This document shows, piece by piece, positions 1 to 7,821 of a stretch of 34,142 bases of DNA. How positions within the stretch are numbered: position 1 is the stretch's first letter; each line of letters begins with the position of its first letter. The notes beneath the pieces are model-generated. The model made no database searches. It was given only the letters and a program-made list of their open reading frames with translations, and was not told the origin of the DNA. The DNA is taken from the NCBI GenBank assembly GCA_945868805.1, contig CAMBMO010000024.1, positions 1-34,142 of the forward strand, in the 5' to 3' direction. A program made the translations under genes and the position numbers. Origin of the DNA: Singulisphaera sp. GP187 (GTDB lineage: Bacteria > Planctomycetota > Phycisphaerae > Phycisphaerales > SM1A02).

Positions 1-88
1 CGAGATAAAAGAACTGAACGACAACGTGCGCCGCATTGCCGACGCGGCGCGGCCGCACTATGAGCGCCTAGCGGCGCATAAAATGTGA
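1..88 (+). CDS. C-terminal end of an unidentified protein (truncated by window edge)
   Basis: Reading from base 2 gives 28 open codons that end with TGA at 86-88. The peptide is helical in character, mixed charged and hydrophobic, ends in RPHYERLAAHKM, and reads like a natural protein end rather than noise. The start lies outside the window. Nothing specific can be said of its function. The IS3 left end begins about 22 bases after the stop, so the element landed just behind this gene. Confidence 0.5.
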   Translation, partial: EIKELNDNVRRIADAARPHYERLAAHKM

Positions 89-110
89 GACGCGCTGGTG
101 ACCTCCCTCC

Positions 111-133
111 GTGCCAATAATGATGAGGCACTT
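111..133 (+). repeat. IS3 left terminal inverted repeat
   Basis: This 23-base end pairs with 1640-1662 (17/23 identical after reverse complement). It also holds a short internal inverted repeat, GTGCC near its start and GGCAC near its end, which could fold or act as a two-part transposase binding site. Confidence 0.75.
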
Positions 134-174
134 CCCTACGCTCCAGACACTCTGGGCAAACAGGAGTCTCAATC

Positions 175-582
175 ATGGCAGAAAACCCGAAGAATCGACC
201 CAATCCAGCCTCGCTCGCACCTCGCACGACCCGACGACGTTTCAGCCACAGCGAGAAGTTGCGCATCGTCGAAGCCGCGGACCGTTGCACCAAGCCTGGT
301 GAACTCGGTCTGCTTCTGAGACGCGAGGGGCTCTTCTCATCGCATCTGGCAACCTGGCGCAGGTGGCGTCTGCGAATGCATCCAACGCTCGCTCCCAAGA
401 ACAAGCCGCCGACCGTCAGCCAGATTCGTCATGAGAAGGAACGGCTTGAGCGCGAGAACGCGCGCCTTCGCACGAAGCTCGAGCATGCCGAGAAATTGAT
501 CGCTCTTCAGAAAAAGATGTCGGGCATCCTGGATGCGATCGACCACGACGAGCGGCAATCCAGCGGAGGGAAACTGGCATGA
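175..582 (+). CDS. IS3-family transposase OrfA (helix-turn-helix protein)
   Basis: A 135-residue basic protein. Residues about 20-70 form the helix-turn-helix typical of IS3 OrfA (RRRFSHSEKLRIVEAAD followed by a WRRW segment), and residues about 85-120 form a leucine-zipper-like coiled coil (ERLERENARLRTKLEHAEKL). In the family OrfA binds the element ends and supplies the N-terminal part of an OrfAB fusion made by -1 frameshifting. The ATG has AGGAG eight bases upstream. This reading frame is intact; its partner orfB is not, so the protein is probably a remnant without transposition activity of its own. Confidence 0.9.
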   Translation: MAENPKNRPNPASLAPRTTRRRFSHSEKLRIVEAADRCTKPGELGLLLRREGLFSSHLATWRRWRLRMHPTLAPKNKPPTVSQIRHEKERLERENARLRTKLEHAEKLIALQKKMSGILDAIDHDERQSSGGKLA

Positions 583-1635
583 ATCTCGTCGATCAACACC
601 ATCATGATGTCGCCGTCGCACCCGCATGCGACGCGCTCGCAGTCTCGCGTGCGACGTGGTATCGAAGGCGCGCGAGGAATGCAAAATCTGTTTCTTGCGA
701 CGGAACTTCACTCATGGATGCCGCAAGGCGATTCCATCCACGTCGAATCTCGTGTCTGGATCGCACGCGCATTCTCAAGACTCTGTGCAGCGACCGCTTC
801 CTTGACATGACTCCGCGAGGCGCGCACGCGGCACTTCTTTCTCAAGGCACGTACCTGTGCTCGGTCCGAACGATGTATCGAATATTGGCTCAAAGCAAGG
901 CGATTCGCGAACGCCGTCGCATCGCGACGCATCCGAACGCCGAGATCCCACGGCTTCTCGCAACGCGCCCAAACCAAGTCTGGACCTGGGACATCACCAA
1001 ACTGCCGGCCGCCATCGGCGGCTATTACAACCTGTATGTCATCCTCGACCTCTACAGCAGGTGCGTTGTTGGATGGAGACTTTCACGCAGCGAATCCGGC
1101 GCGCTCGCTGCGATGTTCGTCAGGGAAACCATTCTCGCGCACGGCGTCGATCCGGATGGCTTGACCATTCACGCCGATCGTGGCGCGGCGATGACATCGC
1201 GGTCTCTCTCGCAGTGCCTTGCGGACATGAACATCACGCAGTCGCATTCACGACCACGAACGAGCAACGACAACGCATACTCCGAATCACAATTCAAAAC
1301 CTTGAAGTATTGACCCGCGTGGCCTGATCGGCGCATGACACATGACCTCCAGCGAGTGGCAAGACTGGTGTCCGATCGCATTCGATTGGTACAACAATCG
1401 ACATCACCACGAGGGCATCGCGTACTTCACGCCATCGCAAGTCCACCGAGGCGAGCATTTGCAACTTCATCGCGTTCGGCAGAATGCCCTCGACCAGTTT
1501 TGGAAGCAACACCCCGAACGATTTGTTCGTGGACGACCACAAGCACCATCCCTTCCCGACCAGGTCTGGATCAACCGACCGCAGTCACCTGAACAAACCA
1601 CGAACAAAACCGCCCAGAAAGTCGCAGTTTCATAA
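579..1635 (+). pseudogene. IS3-family transposase OrfB, broken by a nonsense codon and a frameshift
   Basis: The first part (579-1313, 244 residues) carries an HTH_21-like region and the rve integrase core with all three acidic residues: Asp in TWDITKL, Asp in IHADRGAA and Glu in NDNAYSESQFKTLKY. A TGA at 1311-1313 stands where the family normally has Arg in the KYRP motif, so CGA to TGA is the simplest change. The same frame still reads PAWPDR after the stop, as expected for IS3. Between about 1330 and 1342 the frame shifts by one, and the C-terminal part continues as WCPIAFDWYNNRHHHEGI and ERFVRGRPQAPSLPDQVW until 1635. Two lesions point to an old, inactive copy. Confidence 0.88.
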
Positions 1636-1639
1636 ACAA

Positions 1640-1662
1640 AAGTGTCTCAAAGGTATTGACAC
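1640..1662 (-). repeat. IS3 right terminal inverted repeat
   Basis: Reverse complement of this stretch matches the left end at 17 of 23 positions. Like the left end it has its own internal inverted repeat (GTGTC and GACAC); the arms have co-varied with the left copy (GTGCC/GGCAC), so the palindrome is conserved although the bases differ. Confidence 0.75.
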
Positions 1663-1957
1663 GTTCCGATCCCTGCGCCCCGGCTGCGTTTTTCAATAAA
1701 AACAAGGGTTCTTCATGTCGGGCATTATCTTCAAATCTCCCAAATCGGTGTGTCAACAAATCGTGCACCAGACCACCTGAAATCGAGGATTACTTCAGCG
1801 TCCTGCTACTTGGCGGATACGCTGCTATTGCATGAGACACAGACCCGGATCATGTGCTAGGTTGTCAACTCTGTTGGACAGTAGGCGATTTGTAAGGGGA
1901 TCTCATGCGAGTCTTATCTCAATCACACTTTGCTTTGTGAACGGTCGAACGGAAGTT
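1663..1957. other. Non-coding stretch between the IS and the Cys-rich gene
   Basis: About 295 bases without a supportable gene. It is visibly richer in A and T than the rest of the window. A small AT inverted repeat lies at 1688-1703 (GTTTTT, a four-base loop, AAAAAC). A promoter for the downstream genes is expected here, but no convincing -35/-10 pair could be picked. Confidence 0.4.
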
Positions 1958-2140
1958 ATGGCAAATATTCGCCCTCAGGGGCCGGTTGTATTGCAATGTT
2001 GGGGGTACTGCTCAAAGCTTCCAGGAATTGTCTGTACCCGGACTGGAATGGCGCAGTGTTGTTGTCAGAATTCCCTGGGAGGTTGGGATTGTGTTTGTCG
2101 ATATCCAATAGATTGCACAACGCAAAACAATTGCCAATGA
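1958..2140 (+). CDS. Small cysteine-rich protein of unknown function
   Basis: Sixty residues with ten cysteines, spaced as C-X3-C-X7-C-X7-CCC-X8-C-X-C-X5-C-X5-C, so one sixth of the protein is Cys. There is no signal peptide or membrane segment. The ATG at 1958 is preceded by GGAAG; the frame is open back to 1832, but the upstream residues look unlike protein and have no good start signal. The next gene starts 19 bases after the stop behind a strong ribosome binding site, so the two are probably co-transcribed. Metal binding, a disulfide-rich peptide or a modified-peptide precursor are all possible; no family was recognised and no modification enzyme lies nearby. Its tidy stop next to a well-spaced start and its biased composition support a real gene. 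Confidence 0.5.
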   Translation: MANIRPQGPVVLQCWGYCSKLPGIVCTRTGMAQCCCQNSLGGWDCVCRYPIDCTTQNNCQ

Positions 2141-2147
2141 TGGCTCG

Positions 2148-2153
2148 AAGGAG
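2148..2153 (+). promoter_or_regulatory. Strong Shine-Dalgarno for the gene at 2160
   Basis: AAGGAG lies six bases before the ATG at 2160, close to the ideal spacing, and fixes that start. It stands out because many core genes here have no recognisable Shine-Dalgarno. Confidence 0.7.
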
Positions 2154-2159
2154 AAAAAA

Positions 2160-2993
2160 ATGAAAGCTATGAATCATCCAGTTGTCACTTTTGTTGTGTT
2201 GGTGCTTGTTGGCGTGGGTGGGGGGTATGCGTGGTGGACGGCCGATGCAACCGTCGTCCGCCTGCCCGACGCTGATTTTTACCCAGCCGAAGTGCGCGAA
2301 ACGGCTGCGGAAGCACAAATGACGCTCGCGCCGTTTTCCACCATTTCTCTTCATGAAAAGGCGTTGATTCAGGAGCGCATCGATGTCGCGCTCGATCCGA
2401 CACGGGCGGTGCTTGGGTCTGCGACATCCGAGATCAGCGATATTGCATCACAGTTCATCGTCGCTCGATTCGGATCATCAACCGACGAATATTTGACACT
2501 CCGACTCTCCGCAGGGTGGACCCCAAAGTCGGATGCTGAAATCGAGATCGGGGGTTGTGAGAAGACACTCGAGTACGTTGGTCTCAATACAACAGGTGTT
2601 GGTGGAGATATTGCGACAGCGAGAGCGGTTTTGAATGGAATGGCAGCGGCCCCAGGCGGGCTCAATCGGTATGTGGGCATCCTTGACGGGGTCGAGGTAT
2701 TCGCTGCGGATATCACGCCAGCGAGTAGTAGGATGGGAGTGATCGAAGGCACACTCGGATCTTTAGTCTGGCAAGGAAGCGTGAGCCAAACTGGCCGATC
2801 ATGGCTCAAGCCGCCGACCGATCCAGACATGTCGGGCGACAGCGTTCGGATCGGATTCATTTTGGAATCCGAATCGGGATGGCGCAGTCCCTTCCAGATG
2901 GTCTTGAAGCGGACCTTGGGAAATTCAGGCTGGGTTCTGATTTCAGTTGATCGTTTCAATACCACTCAGGGATACGCATCGATCGAATGGTGA
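2160..2993 (+). CDS. Membrane-anchored protein of unknown function
   Basis: 277 residues. Residues about 7-27 form one hydrophobic segment (VVTFVVLVLVGVGGGYAW) that can act as an uncleaved signal anchor; the remaining 250 residues would face the outside of the cytoplasmic membrane. No catalytic motif or known domain was recognised; the body is a mix of predicted strands and short helices with only one cysteine. It follows the Cys-rich small gene by 19 bases, so an exported partner or receptor for that protein is a guess from context only. Codon use is more AT-rich than the metabolic genes of the window, which fits an accessory region. Confidence 0.7.
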   Translation: MKAMNHPVVTFVVLVLVGVGGGYAWWTADATVVRLPDADFYPAEVRETAAEAQMTLAPFSTISLHEKALIQERIDVALDPTRAVLGSATSEISDIASQFIVARFGSSTDEYLTLRLSAGWTPKSDAEIEIGGCEKTLEYVGLNTTGVGGDIATARAVLNGMAAAPGGLNRYVGILDGVEVFAADITPASSRMGVIEGTLGSLVWQGSVSQTGRSWLKPPTDPDMSGDSVRIGFILESESGWRSPFQMVLKRTLGNSGWVLISVDRFNTTQGYASIEW

Positions 2994-3071
2994 TGAATCG
3001 GTTCGAGCGTACGTTTATCGACTTCTGCGATGCCGTGAGTCCTGGTCGTTCCCGTTGCGCCATGTAATCCA

Positions 3072-3094
3072 CCTCGCTCCTCGCAGGAGCGGGG
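3072..3094. terminator. Hairpin between two convergent genes
   Basis: A ten-pair stem (3072-3081 with 3085-3094, one G-T pair) closes a three-base loop, in the 120-base gap between the stops at 2993 and 3114. There is no T-run on either side, so it could be a factor-assisted bidirectional terminator or only a chance hairpin. Confidence 0.35.
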
Positions 3095-3113
3095 AGGACA
3101 CAGAGCATTGCAT

Positions 3114-3839
3114 TCACGGCCTTGCACCAACCCCAGCGCCATTCGTCGGCGGGTGCGGGTCTGTCGGCGTCGGTGTAGGCATCTGGAGCGTCACGGGTTG
3201 AGATGAAATGCAGTCGATGGGCTTGAGTTGCGGGTGCTTACATGCCTCCAAGCCGTTGGGATCGATTTGGATCGTGAGACCATCACGAGGAATCTCGGCA
3301 AACTGGACGCCGAGTTCGACTGTTGCAGAACATCGCCCATTCTGATCTTCGGACACGCGATCATGCCGAAGATACATAGGGTCGATATCCGCACCTTCAG
3401 GAAGGATTGGGTCGACAACTCTCATCGTTTCACCAGTGTGTTGCTTCGCGCTTATCAGCTTCGAGGCATCGCCGAAGAGGAGAATCCTGTAGAGCTCGTC
3501 GGCGATTCGGCAAACGGTCTCGCGGTTCGGTCCAGAGAGTTCGACCGTGAGTTCGAGACTCCAACGCAAATCGCCGGCGAGTTGTTGCAAGCGATGGGCA
3601 TTGATGACGGTGATGGTGGCACACTCATCATCGTTGCGTGTCGCGACTCGTGGAGAGGGAGCGGCGGCGTTGTCCTCCAAAAGATTGCAAGAAGGTGTGC
3701 TGAAGAAAATAGCGATCAGAACAAGACTCCAAGCGGGTGCCGTAGCGCCGATCAAGGTCCACAGCCAACAGTTGGTTGTCGCAGATTCTTCCAATCGACA
3801 TTGCTCGACGGACTCATGTCGCGAATTTCGATGCTTCAT
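3114..3839 (-). CDS. Single-pass membrane protein of unknown function
   Basis: 241 residues. The ATG at 3839 has AGGAGG four bases upstream, a decisive start signal. Residues about 27-48 are hydrophobic (TLIGATAPAWSLVLIAIFF) and would anchor the protein; the N-terminal tail is short and basic, and the larger C-terminal part ends in a Pro/Thr-rich tail (PTPTPTDPHPPT). No domain was recognised. A plus-strand frame (3228-3857) overlaps it, but that frame lacks a start signal and reads less like a protein. The gene is convergent with the one ending at 2993 and divergent from the phosphoesterase starting at 3933, leaving 93 bases for two promoters. Confidence 0.6.
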   Translation of the reverse strand: MKHRNSRHESVEQCRLEESATTNCWLWTLIGATAPAWSLVLIAIFFSTPSCNLLEDNAAAPSPRVATRNDDECATITVINAHRLQQLAGDLRWSLELTVELSGPNRETVCRIADELYRILLFGDASKLISAKQHTGETMRVVDPILPEGADIDPMYLRHDRVSEDQNGRCSATVELGVQFAEIPRDGLTIQIDPNGLEACKHPQLKPIDCISSQPVTLQMPTPTPTDPHPPTNGAGVGARP

Positions 3840-3932
3840 GAAGCCTCCTGCGGGTGAGGGACCGTCGGTGAAAGAACGCGCGCACGAGAAATCCCCAAGC
3901 CAGAGCGTACAACCGCGATAGGCTTGGCGACC

Positions 3933-6632
3933 ATGCCGATTCGTTCCATCCTTGCGTCGATGCTTCTGATCCATCTAAGTGCGACTGCCTGCGCGCAAGT
4001 GCCGAGCGCGCCTCCAACCATTTCGACCGCTGCGGTTGTAGGGAAGACCGGCGTGAACCTCTATTACACACCCGCCAATCAGCGACTGACTCCGACGGGG
4101 ATGCAGGTCGAGTTACCTGGCATGCGTCCGCAGGTCATCGCGCTCAGCCCCGACGGGACCTTACTGGTGACTGCGGGAAAGACGCACGAGTTGATTGTGA
4201 TTGATCCGACTTCTGGGTCCATCAAGCAACGCGTCGCATTGCCATCGGAGCGCGAGCATGCGAGTTCGCCCGATGTGGCATCGCCGCGCTTCTTGAGTCC
4301 CGACAAGGATGGTCAAGTCAGTTTCACCGGCCTTGCATTTTCTTCGGATGGAACGCGCATCTACCTCTCGAATGTCAACGGAAGCGTGAAGGTCTTCGCG
4401 GTCGCGGACGGCACTGGTGTCACGGGGCTCTTCACGATTGCGCTACCAGATGCGAACGCTCCGCGGCGAGAAGAGGAGATCCCTGCCGGGCTCGCAGTTT
4501 CCTCGGACGGAGCGAAGTTGTATGTCTGCGGCAATCTCTCCAATCGATTGTTCGAGATCGACACGAAGGATGGCCGCGTCATTCGAACATGGGATGTCGG
4601 GGTAGCGCCCTTCGATGTCGCGCTCGTGGGGACGAAAGCATTTGTGAGCAATTGGGGCGGTCGCCGACCCGACGCGTCGTCGGTCACCGGACCCGCAGGA
4701 CGCGGCACGGTGGTGCGAGTCGATTCAATTCGCCACATTGCAAGCGAAGGATCGGTCAGCGTGATTGATCTTGCGGGCAGCGGTGCAACGGCCGAAGTCG
4801 TCACGGGAATTCACGCGAGCGCACTCGCAGTCTCGCCCGACAAGCGCTGGATCGTCGTCGCCAACACAGGATCGGACACGGTCAGCGTGATCGACACGAG
4901 CACGAACGCGATCGTTGAGACGATCTGGGCGCGCCAGAATCCTGCGGACCTGTTCGGCGCTCAACCCACCGCGCTTTGCTTTGACAAGTCGGGTGAGAAG
5001 CTCTTCGTTTGCAACGGCAGTCAGAACGCAGTTGCTGTTTTCGAGTTTGAACCTGCGCACTGCGAGCTTGAAGGACTCATCCCCGTGGCATGGTTTCCAG
5101 GTGCGATCGCGGCCGCGTCGAAGGGCGACCAGATCACGCTCTTTGTTGCCAACATCAAAGGCATCGGATCAACGAAGAAGTTTTTCCCTGGCGAGAAAGT
5201 CGAGCTGCAGTCGCGGCAGTATTTCGGGTCGCTGTCGATTGTCCCGATGCCTACGGTGGCAGAGTTGCTGCCGATGTCGCAGATCGCACTCGACAACATG
5301 CGATACGGATTGTTGGCCCAGGCGAAGTTGCCTGCGCGTCCAGACCAGCCTGGCCGCGCCGTTCCAGAACGCGTCGGCGAAGCGAGCCTCATCAAGCATG
5401 TCGTTTACATCGTGAAGGAGAACCGAACCTACGACCAAGTCTTCGGCGACGTCACGCAAGGGAAGGGTGATCCCACGCTTTGTGTCTACGGCGAGGAAGT
5501 CACTCCCAATCTGCACAAGATCGTTCGCGAGCATGTGCTGCTCGACAACACCTATTGCTCTGGGATTCTGAGCGCTGATGGTCACCAGTGGTGCGATACT
5601 GGATTGGCGACGGACTATGTTGAGCGGTCGTTCGCAGGATTCCCGCGCAGTTATCCCGATGGGATGGAACTCGACGGCGCGGATGCTCTGGCGTACTCGC
5701 CCGCGGGATTCATCTGGGACAACGCACTTGCGCATGGCAAGTCACTGCGGGTCTTTGGCGAATTCGCGATCACGAGCAAGCGCTGGGCCGATCCAGCGCG
5801 CAAAGGGAAAATCACCTCGCGAGATTGCCTTGAGGCTTTCAAGAGTTCAGATGGATCGATTGTCGTCGAGAGTCTCCCGACGATTGAGTCGCTTCGACCC
5901 TATCTCAGTTCGCGGGGCCCAGGATGGGACATGGACATTCCAGATGTCTGGCGCGCGCGCGAATTCCTCGCAGAACTCGGCGAGTACGAGAAGTCAGGCG
6001 CGATGCCCGACATGATCGTCCTCTGCCTTCCCAACGATCACACCAGCGGGACCAGCGCAGGGATGCCTACTCCAGCCGCGCAGGTCGCCGACAACGATCT
6101 CGCGTTCGGGCAGATCATCGAAGCACTCAGTCGAAGTTCGTTTTGGAAGGACACCTGCGTCTTCGCCATCGAGGATGATCCGCAGAACGGGTGGGATCAC
6201 ATCAGCGGATATCGCACGACCGCGTTCGTGATCAGCCCGTACACGAAGCGTGGCGCAGTCGTCAGCACGCAGTACAACCATACGAGCATCCTTCGGACGA
6301 TGGAACTGATGCTGGGGCTTCCGCCGATGAATCAGTTCGATGCGACGGCGACTCCCATGTTTGATTGCTTCACCGACATCGCGGACATGACGCCGTACGC
6401 AGCCGTTCAGAATCGCATTCCGCTCGATCAGATGAACCCAGATCCCAAAGCGATCAATGATTCACTGCTGCGTGAGCATGCGATTGCGTCTGCAAACTTG
6501 CCGCTCGAGAAACTCGATCAGTGTCCCGAAGATCTGCTCAACCGAATTCTCTGGCATGCTGCGAAGGGGTCTCGCGCGCCGTACCCAGTGTGGGCAGTCA
6601 CACTTGATGAGGAAGTCGAAGGTAGGGACTAG
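3933..6632 (+). CDS. Secreted YncE-like beta-propeller fused to an alkaline-phosphatase-superfamily phosphoesterase
   Basis: About 899 residues. It starts with a cleavable signal peptide (MPIRSILASMLLIHLSATAC). Residues about 40-460 are propeller repeats of the YVTN/YncE kind (IALSPDGTLLVTA, LAVSSDGAKLYVCG, LAVSPDKRWIVVANTGSDTV). From about 480 onward comes the phosphoesterase domain, opening with HVVYIVKENRTYDQVFGD and later NDHTSGTSAG and EDDPQNGWDHISGYR, which hold the metal ligands and nucleophile region of the AcpA/phospholipase-C-like family. Fusions of this kind are known in Planctomycetota and Acidobacteriota; the substrate is unknown. The ATG at 3933 is chosen because it sits directly before the signal peptide; a TTG at 3924 is an alternative. 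It is convergent with the TatD gene. Confidence 0.85.
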   Translation: MPIRSILASMLLIHLSATACAQVPSAPPTISTAAVVGKTGVNLYYTPANQRLTPTGMQVELPGMRPQVIALSPDGTLLVTAGKTHELIVIDPTSGSIKQRVALPSEREHASSPDVASPRFLSPDKDGQVSFTGLAFSSDGTRIYLSNVNGSVKVFAVADGTGVTGLFTIALPDANAPRREEEIPAGLAVSSDGAKLYVCGNLSNRLFEIDTKDGRVIRTWDVGVAPFDVALVGTKAFVSNWGGRRPDASSVTGPAGRGTVVRVDSIRHIASEGSVSVIDLAGSGATAEVVTGIHASALAVSPDKRWIVVANTGSDTVSVIDTSTNAIVETIWARQNPADLFGAQPTALCFDKSGEKLFVCNGSQNAVAVFEFEPAHCELEGLIPVAWFPGAIAAASKGDQITLFVANIKGIGSTKKFFPGEKVELQSRQYFGSLSIVPMPTVAELLPMSQIALDNMRYGLLAQAKLPARPDQPGRAVPERVGEASLIKHVVYIVKENRTYDQVFGDVTQGKGDPTLCVYGEEVTPNLHKIVREHVLLDNTYCSGILSADGHQWCDTGLATDYVERSFAGFPRSYPDGMELDGADALAYSPAGFIWDNALAHGKSLRVFGEFAITSKRWADPARKGKITSRDCLEAFKSSDGSIVVESLPTIESLRPYLSSRGPGWDMDIPDVWRAREFLAELGEYEKSGAMPDMIVLCLPNDHTSGTSAGMPTPAAQVADNDLAFGQIIEALSRSSFWKDTCVFAIEDDPQNGWDHISGYRTTAFVISPYTKRGAVVSTQYNHTSILRTMELMLGLPPMNQFDATATPMFDCFTDIADMTPYAAVQNRIPLDQMNPDPKAINDSLLREHAIASANLPLEKLDQCPEDLLNRILWHAAKGSRAPYPVWAVTLDEEVEGRD

Positions 6633-6644
6633 AGCAGGCAAGCC

Positions 6645-6672
6645 GAGTCGCAGTCGAGTCGAAGTCGAGTCG
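6645..6672 (+). repeat. Short 11-base tandem repeat between convergent stops
   Basis: GAGTCGCAGTC, then GAGTCGAAGTC, then a partial GAGTCG, in the 44-base gap between the stop of the phosphoesterase (6632) and that of the TatD hydrolase (6677). Probably slippage-derived filler; no hairpin with a T-run is present. Confidence 0.6.
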
Positions 6673-6676
6673 TCGC

Positions 6677-7471
6677 TCAGAAGCGAAACCGGCCCGACTG
6701 CGAGAGAAACTGCTGCGGATTGTCGAATGAGACCTTGCGAATGACTGCCTCCAATTGACCACGCCTGCGCATTTCTTCCCGGCACTTGGGTACTGCGAGC
6801 GGATCGCTGACTCCCCAGTCCGCGGCGGAATTGATCCACAAGCGCTCGGTGCCGTGCATCTCGAAGATGTCCGTTGCTCGCTGTGGGGTGCACTTCGTAT
6901 CGGGGTAGAGCGTCATCCCAGCCCAGAACCCGCGGTCAAGTACGAGCCGCACGGTGTGCTCTTCGACATGGTCGATCAGCACTCGACCAGGATCGACACC
7001 ATGATCCTGGATCGCATCCATGATGATGCGCGTGCCCTTGAGCTTGTCTTCGAGGTGTGGCGTGTGCACCAGGATGAGCAAGTTGCGACTCTTCGCAAGC
7101 GCAATGTGTTCGTTGAGCACAATGAGTTCGTTGCGCGAGTTCTTGTTGAGTCCAATCTCGCCGATGCCAAGCACGCTTGGTCGGTCGAGAAACTTCGGAA
7201 TTTCCGCGAGCACTTCACGCGCGAGCCCGATGTCCTCGCTCTCCTTTGGATTGATACACAGCCACGTGTGGTGACGGATGCCGAACTGCGCAGCACGCTT
7301 TGGTTCGGTGTCGGTCAGTTGCCCGAAATAGTCGACGAATCCTTGCGCACACGATCGGTCGTAGCCAGCCCAGAATGCCGGCTCGGTGATCGCAACACAA
7401 CCGGCCAGTGCCATGCGCTGGTAGTCGTCGGTCGTGCGCGAAACCATGTGAATGTGCGGATCGATGTACAT
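6677..7471 (-). CDS. TatD-family metal-dependent hydrolase, EboB-like
   Basis: 264 residues, full length. The amidohydrolase/TatD barrel is complete: DPHIH at residues 4-8, the Glu of LGIGEIGL, His of LVHTPH, His of LIDHVEE and the late Asp of [12 protein letters not shown]. The segments [17 protein letters not shown] and [17 protein letters not shown] fit the TatD branch found in ebo clusters rather than housekeeping TatD nuclease; this subgroup call is from memory of the family. Ebo genes are known from eustigmatophytes and many bacteria, and in cyanobacteria they take part in moving scytonemin precursors. It starts seven bases after the 110-residue gene and is last in a three-gene operon. 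The ATG at 7471 is chosen because the catalytic DPHIH normally lies at the very N-terminus. Confidence 0.82.
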   Translation of the reverse strand: MYIDPHIHMVSRTTDDYQRMALAGCVAITEPAFWAGYDRSCAQGFVDYFGQLTDTEPKRAAQFGIRHHTWLCINPKESEDIGLAREVLAEIPKFLDRPSVLGIGEIGLNKNSRNELIVLNEHIALAKSRNLLILVHTPHLEDKLKGTRIIMDAIQDHGVDPGRVLIDHVEEHTVRLVLDRGFWAGMTLYPDTKCTPQRATDIFEMHGTERLWINSAADWGVSDPLAVPKCREEMRRRGQLEAVIRKVSFDNPQQFLSQSGRFRF

Positions 7472-7478
7472 GCAATTC

Positions 7479-7811
7479 TCAGCGTGGGGGCGCGATATGC
7501 GGCAGTGGAACAGCACCGATCGCACCTTTCATCCCAGCTTTTTCGATTGGTTCGATTGTGTGGTCGCTCCATAATTCCAGCGCTCGCCGCGTTCGCTCGG
7601 GTTTCCCGTCGCGGAGCAATTCGAGCGCGGCGCACAACGCACGGATTCGAACATCGATTGTCGTCGCGGAACCTGCGACTCCCTCGGACTTTGCGGCACG
7701 GTCGAATCGATCTAGAAACGCAGCGATATCGAGCAGCTTCGCGCGGTGCTCCAGAAAATACTGGTCCGCAATCTGACTTGCCTTCGGCGGGACGGGGGTC
7801 GGAGTCGACAT
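7479..7811 (-). CDS. Small helical protein between eboD-like and eboB-like genes
   Basis: 110 residues, mostly predicted helix, with no Cys motif, signal peptide or membrane segment. The core reads [20 protein letters not shown] and [20 protein letters not shown]. The frame is open much further upstream (to 8135), but that part is the shadow of the cyclase gene; the ATG at 7811 lies ten bases after the cyclase stop. It is too short for EboA, which is about twice this length, and no other Ebo family was recognised. Tight packing on both sides (ten and seven bases) indicates co-translation and probably a shared pathway. It may be a planctomycetal member of the ebo pathway; that is inference. 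Confidence 0.7.
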   Translation of the reverse strand: MSTPTPVPPKASQIADQYFLEHRAKLLDIAAFLDRFDRAAKSEGVAGSATTIDVRIRALCAALELLRDGKPERTRRALELWSDHTIEPIEKAGMKGAIGAVPLPHIAPPR

Positions 7812-7821
7812 GAACTTGATG

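Larger units (their letters stand above)
111..1662 (+). mobile_element. Decayed IS3-family insertion sequence
   Basis: The element is bounded by 23-base imperfect terminal inverted repeats at 111-133 and 1640-1662; 17 of 23 positions match when the right end is reverse complemented. It holds an orfA/orfB pair in the IS3 arrangement, with orfB overlapping orfA by four bases in the -1 frame. No convincing target-site duplication is visible just outside the repeats. OrfB carries a premature stop and a frameshift, so the copy cannot make intact transposase. The outermost base is uncertain by one, because IS3 ends usually start with TG, which would give 112-1661. Confidence 0.85.

Noticed and set aside
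1688-1703. AT-rich inverted repeat as a terminator for the IS
   Set aside because: The stem is six A-T-dominated pairs and would be unstable; kept only as a note on the intergenic stretch.
3228-3857. Plus-strand 209-residue open frame opposite the membrane protein gene
   Set aside because: It lacks a start signal and protein-like composition; the minus-strand frame has AGGAGG at ideal spacing and a clear membrane helix.
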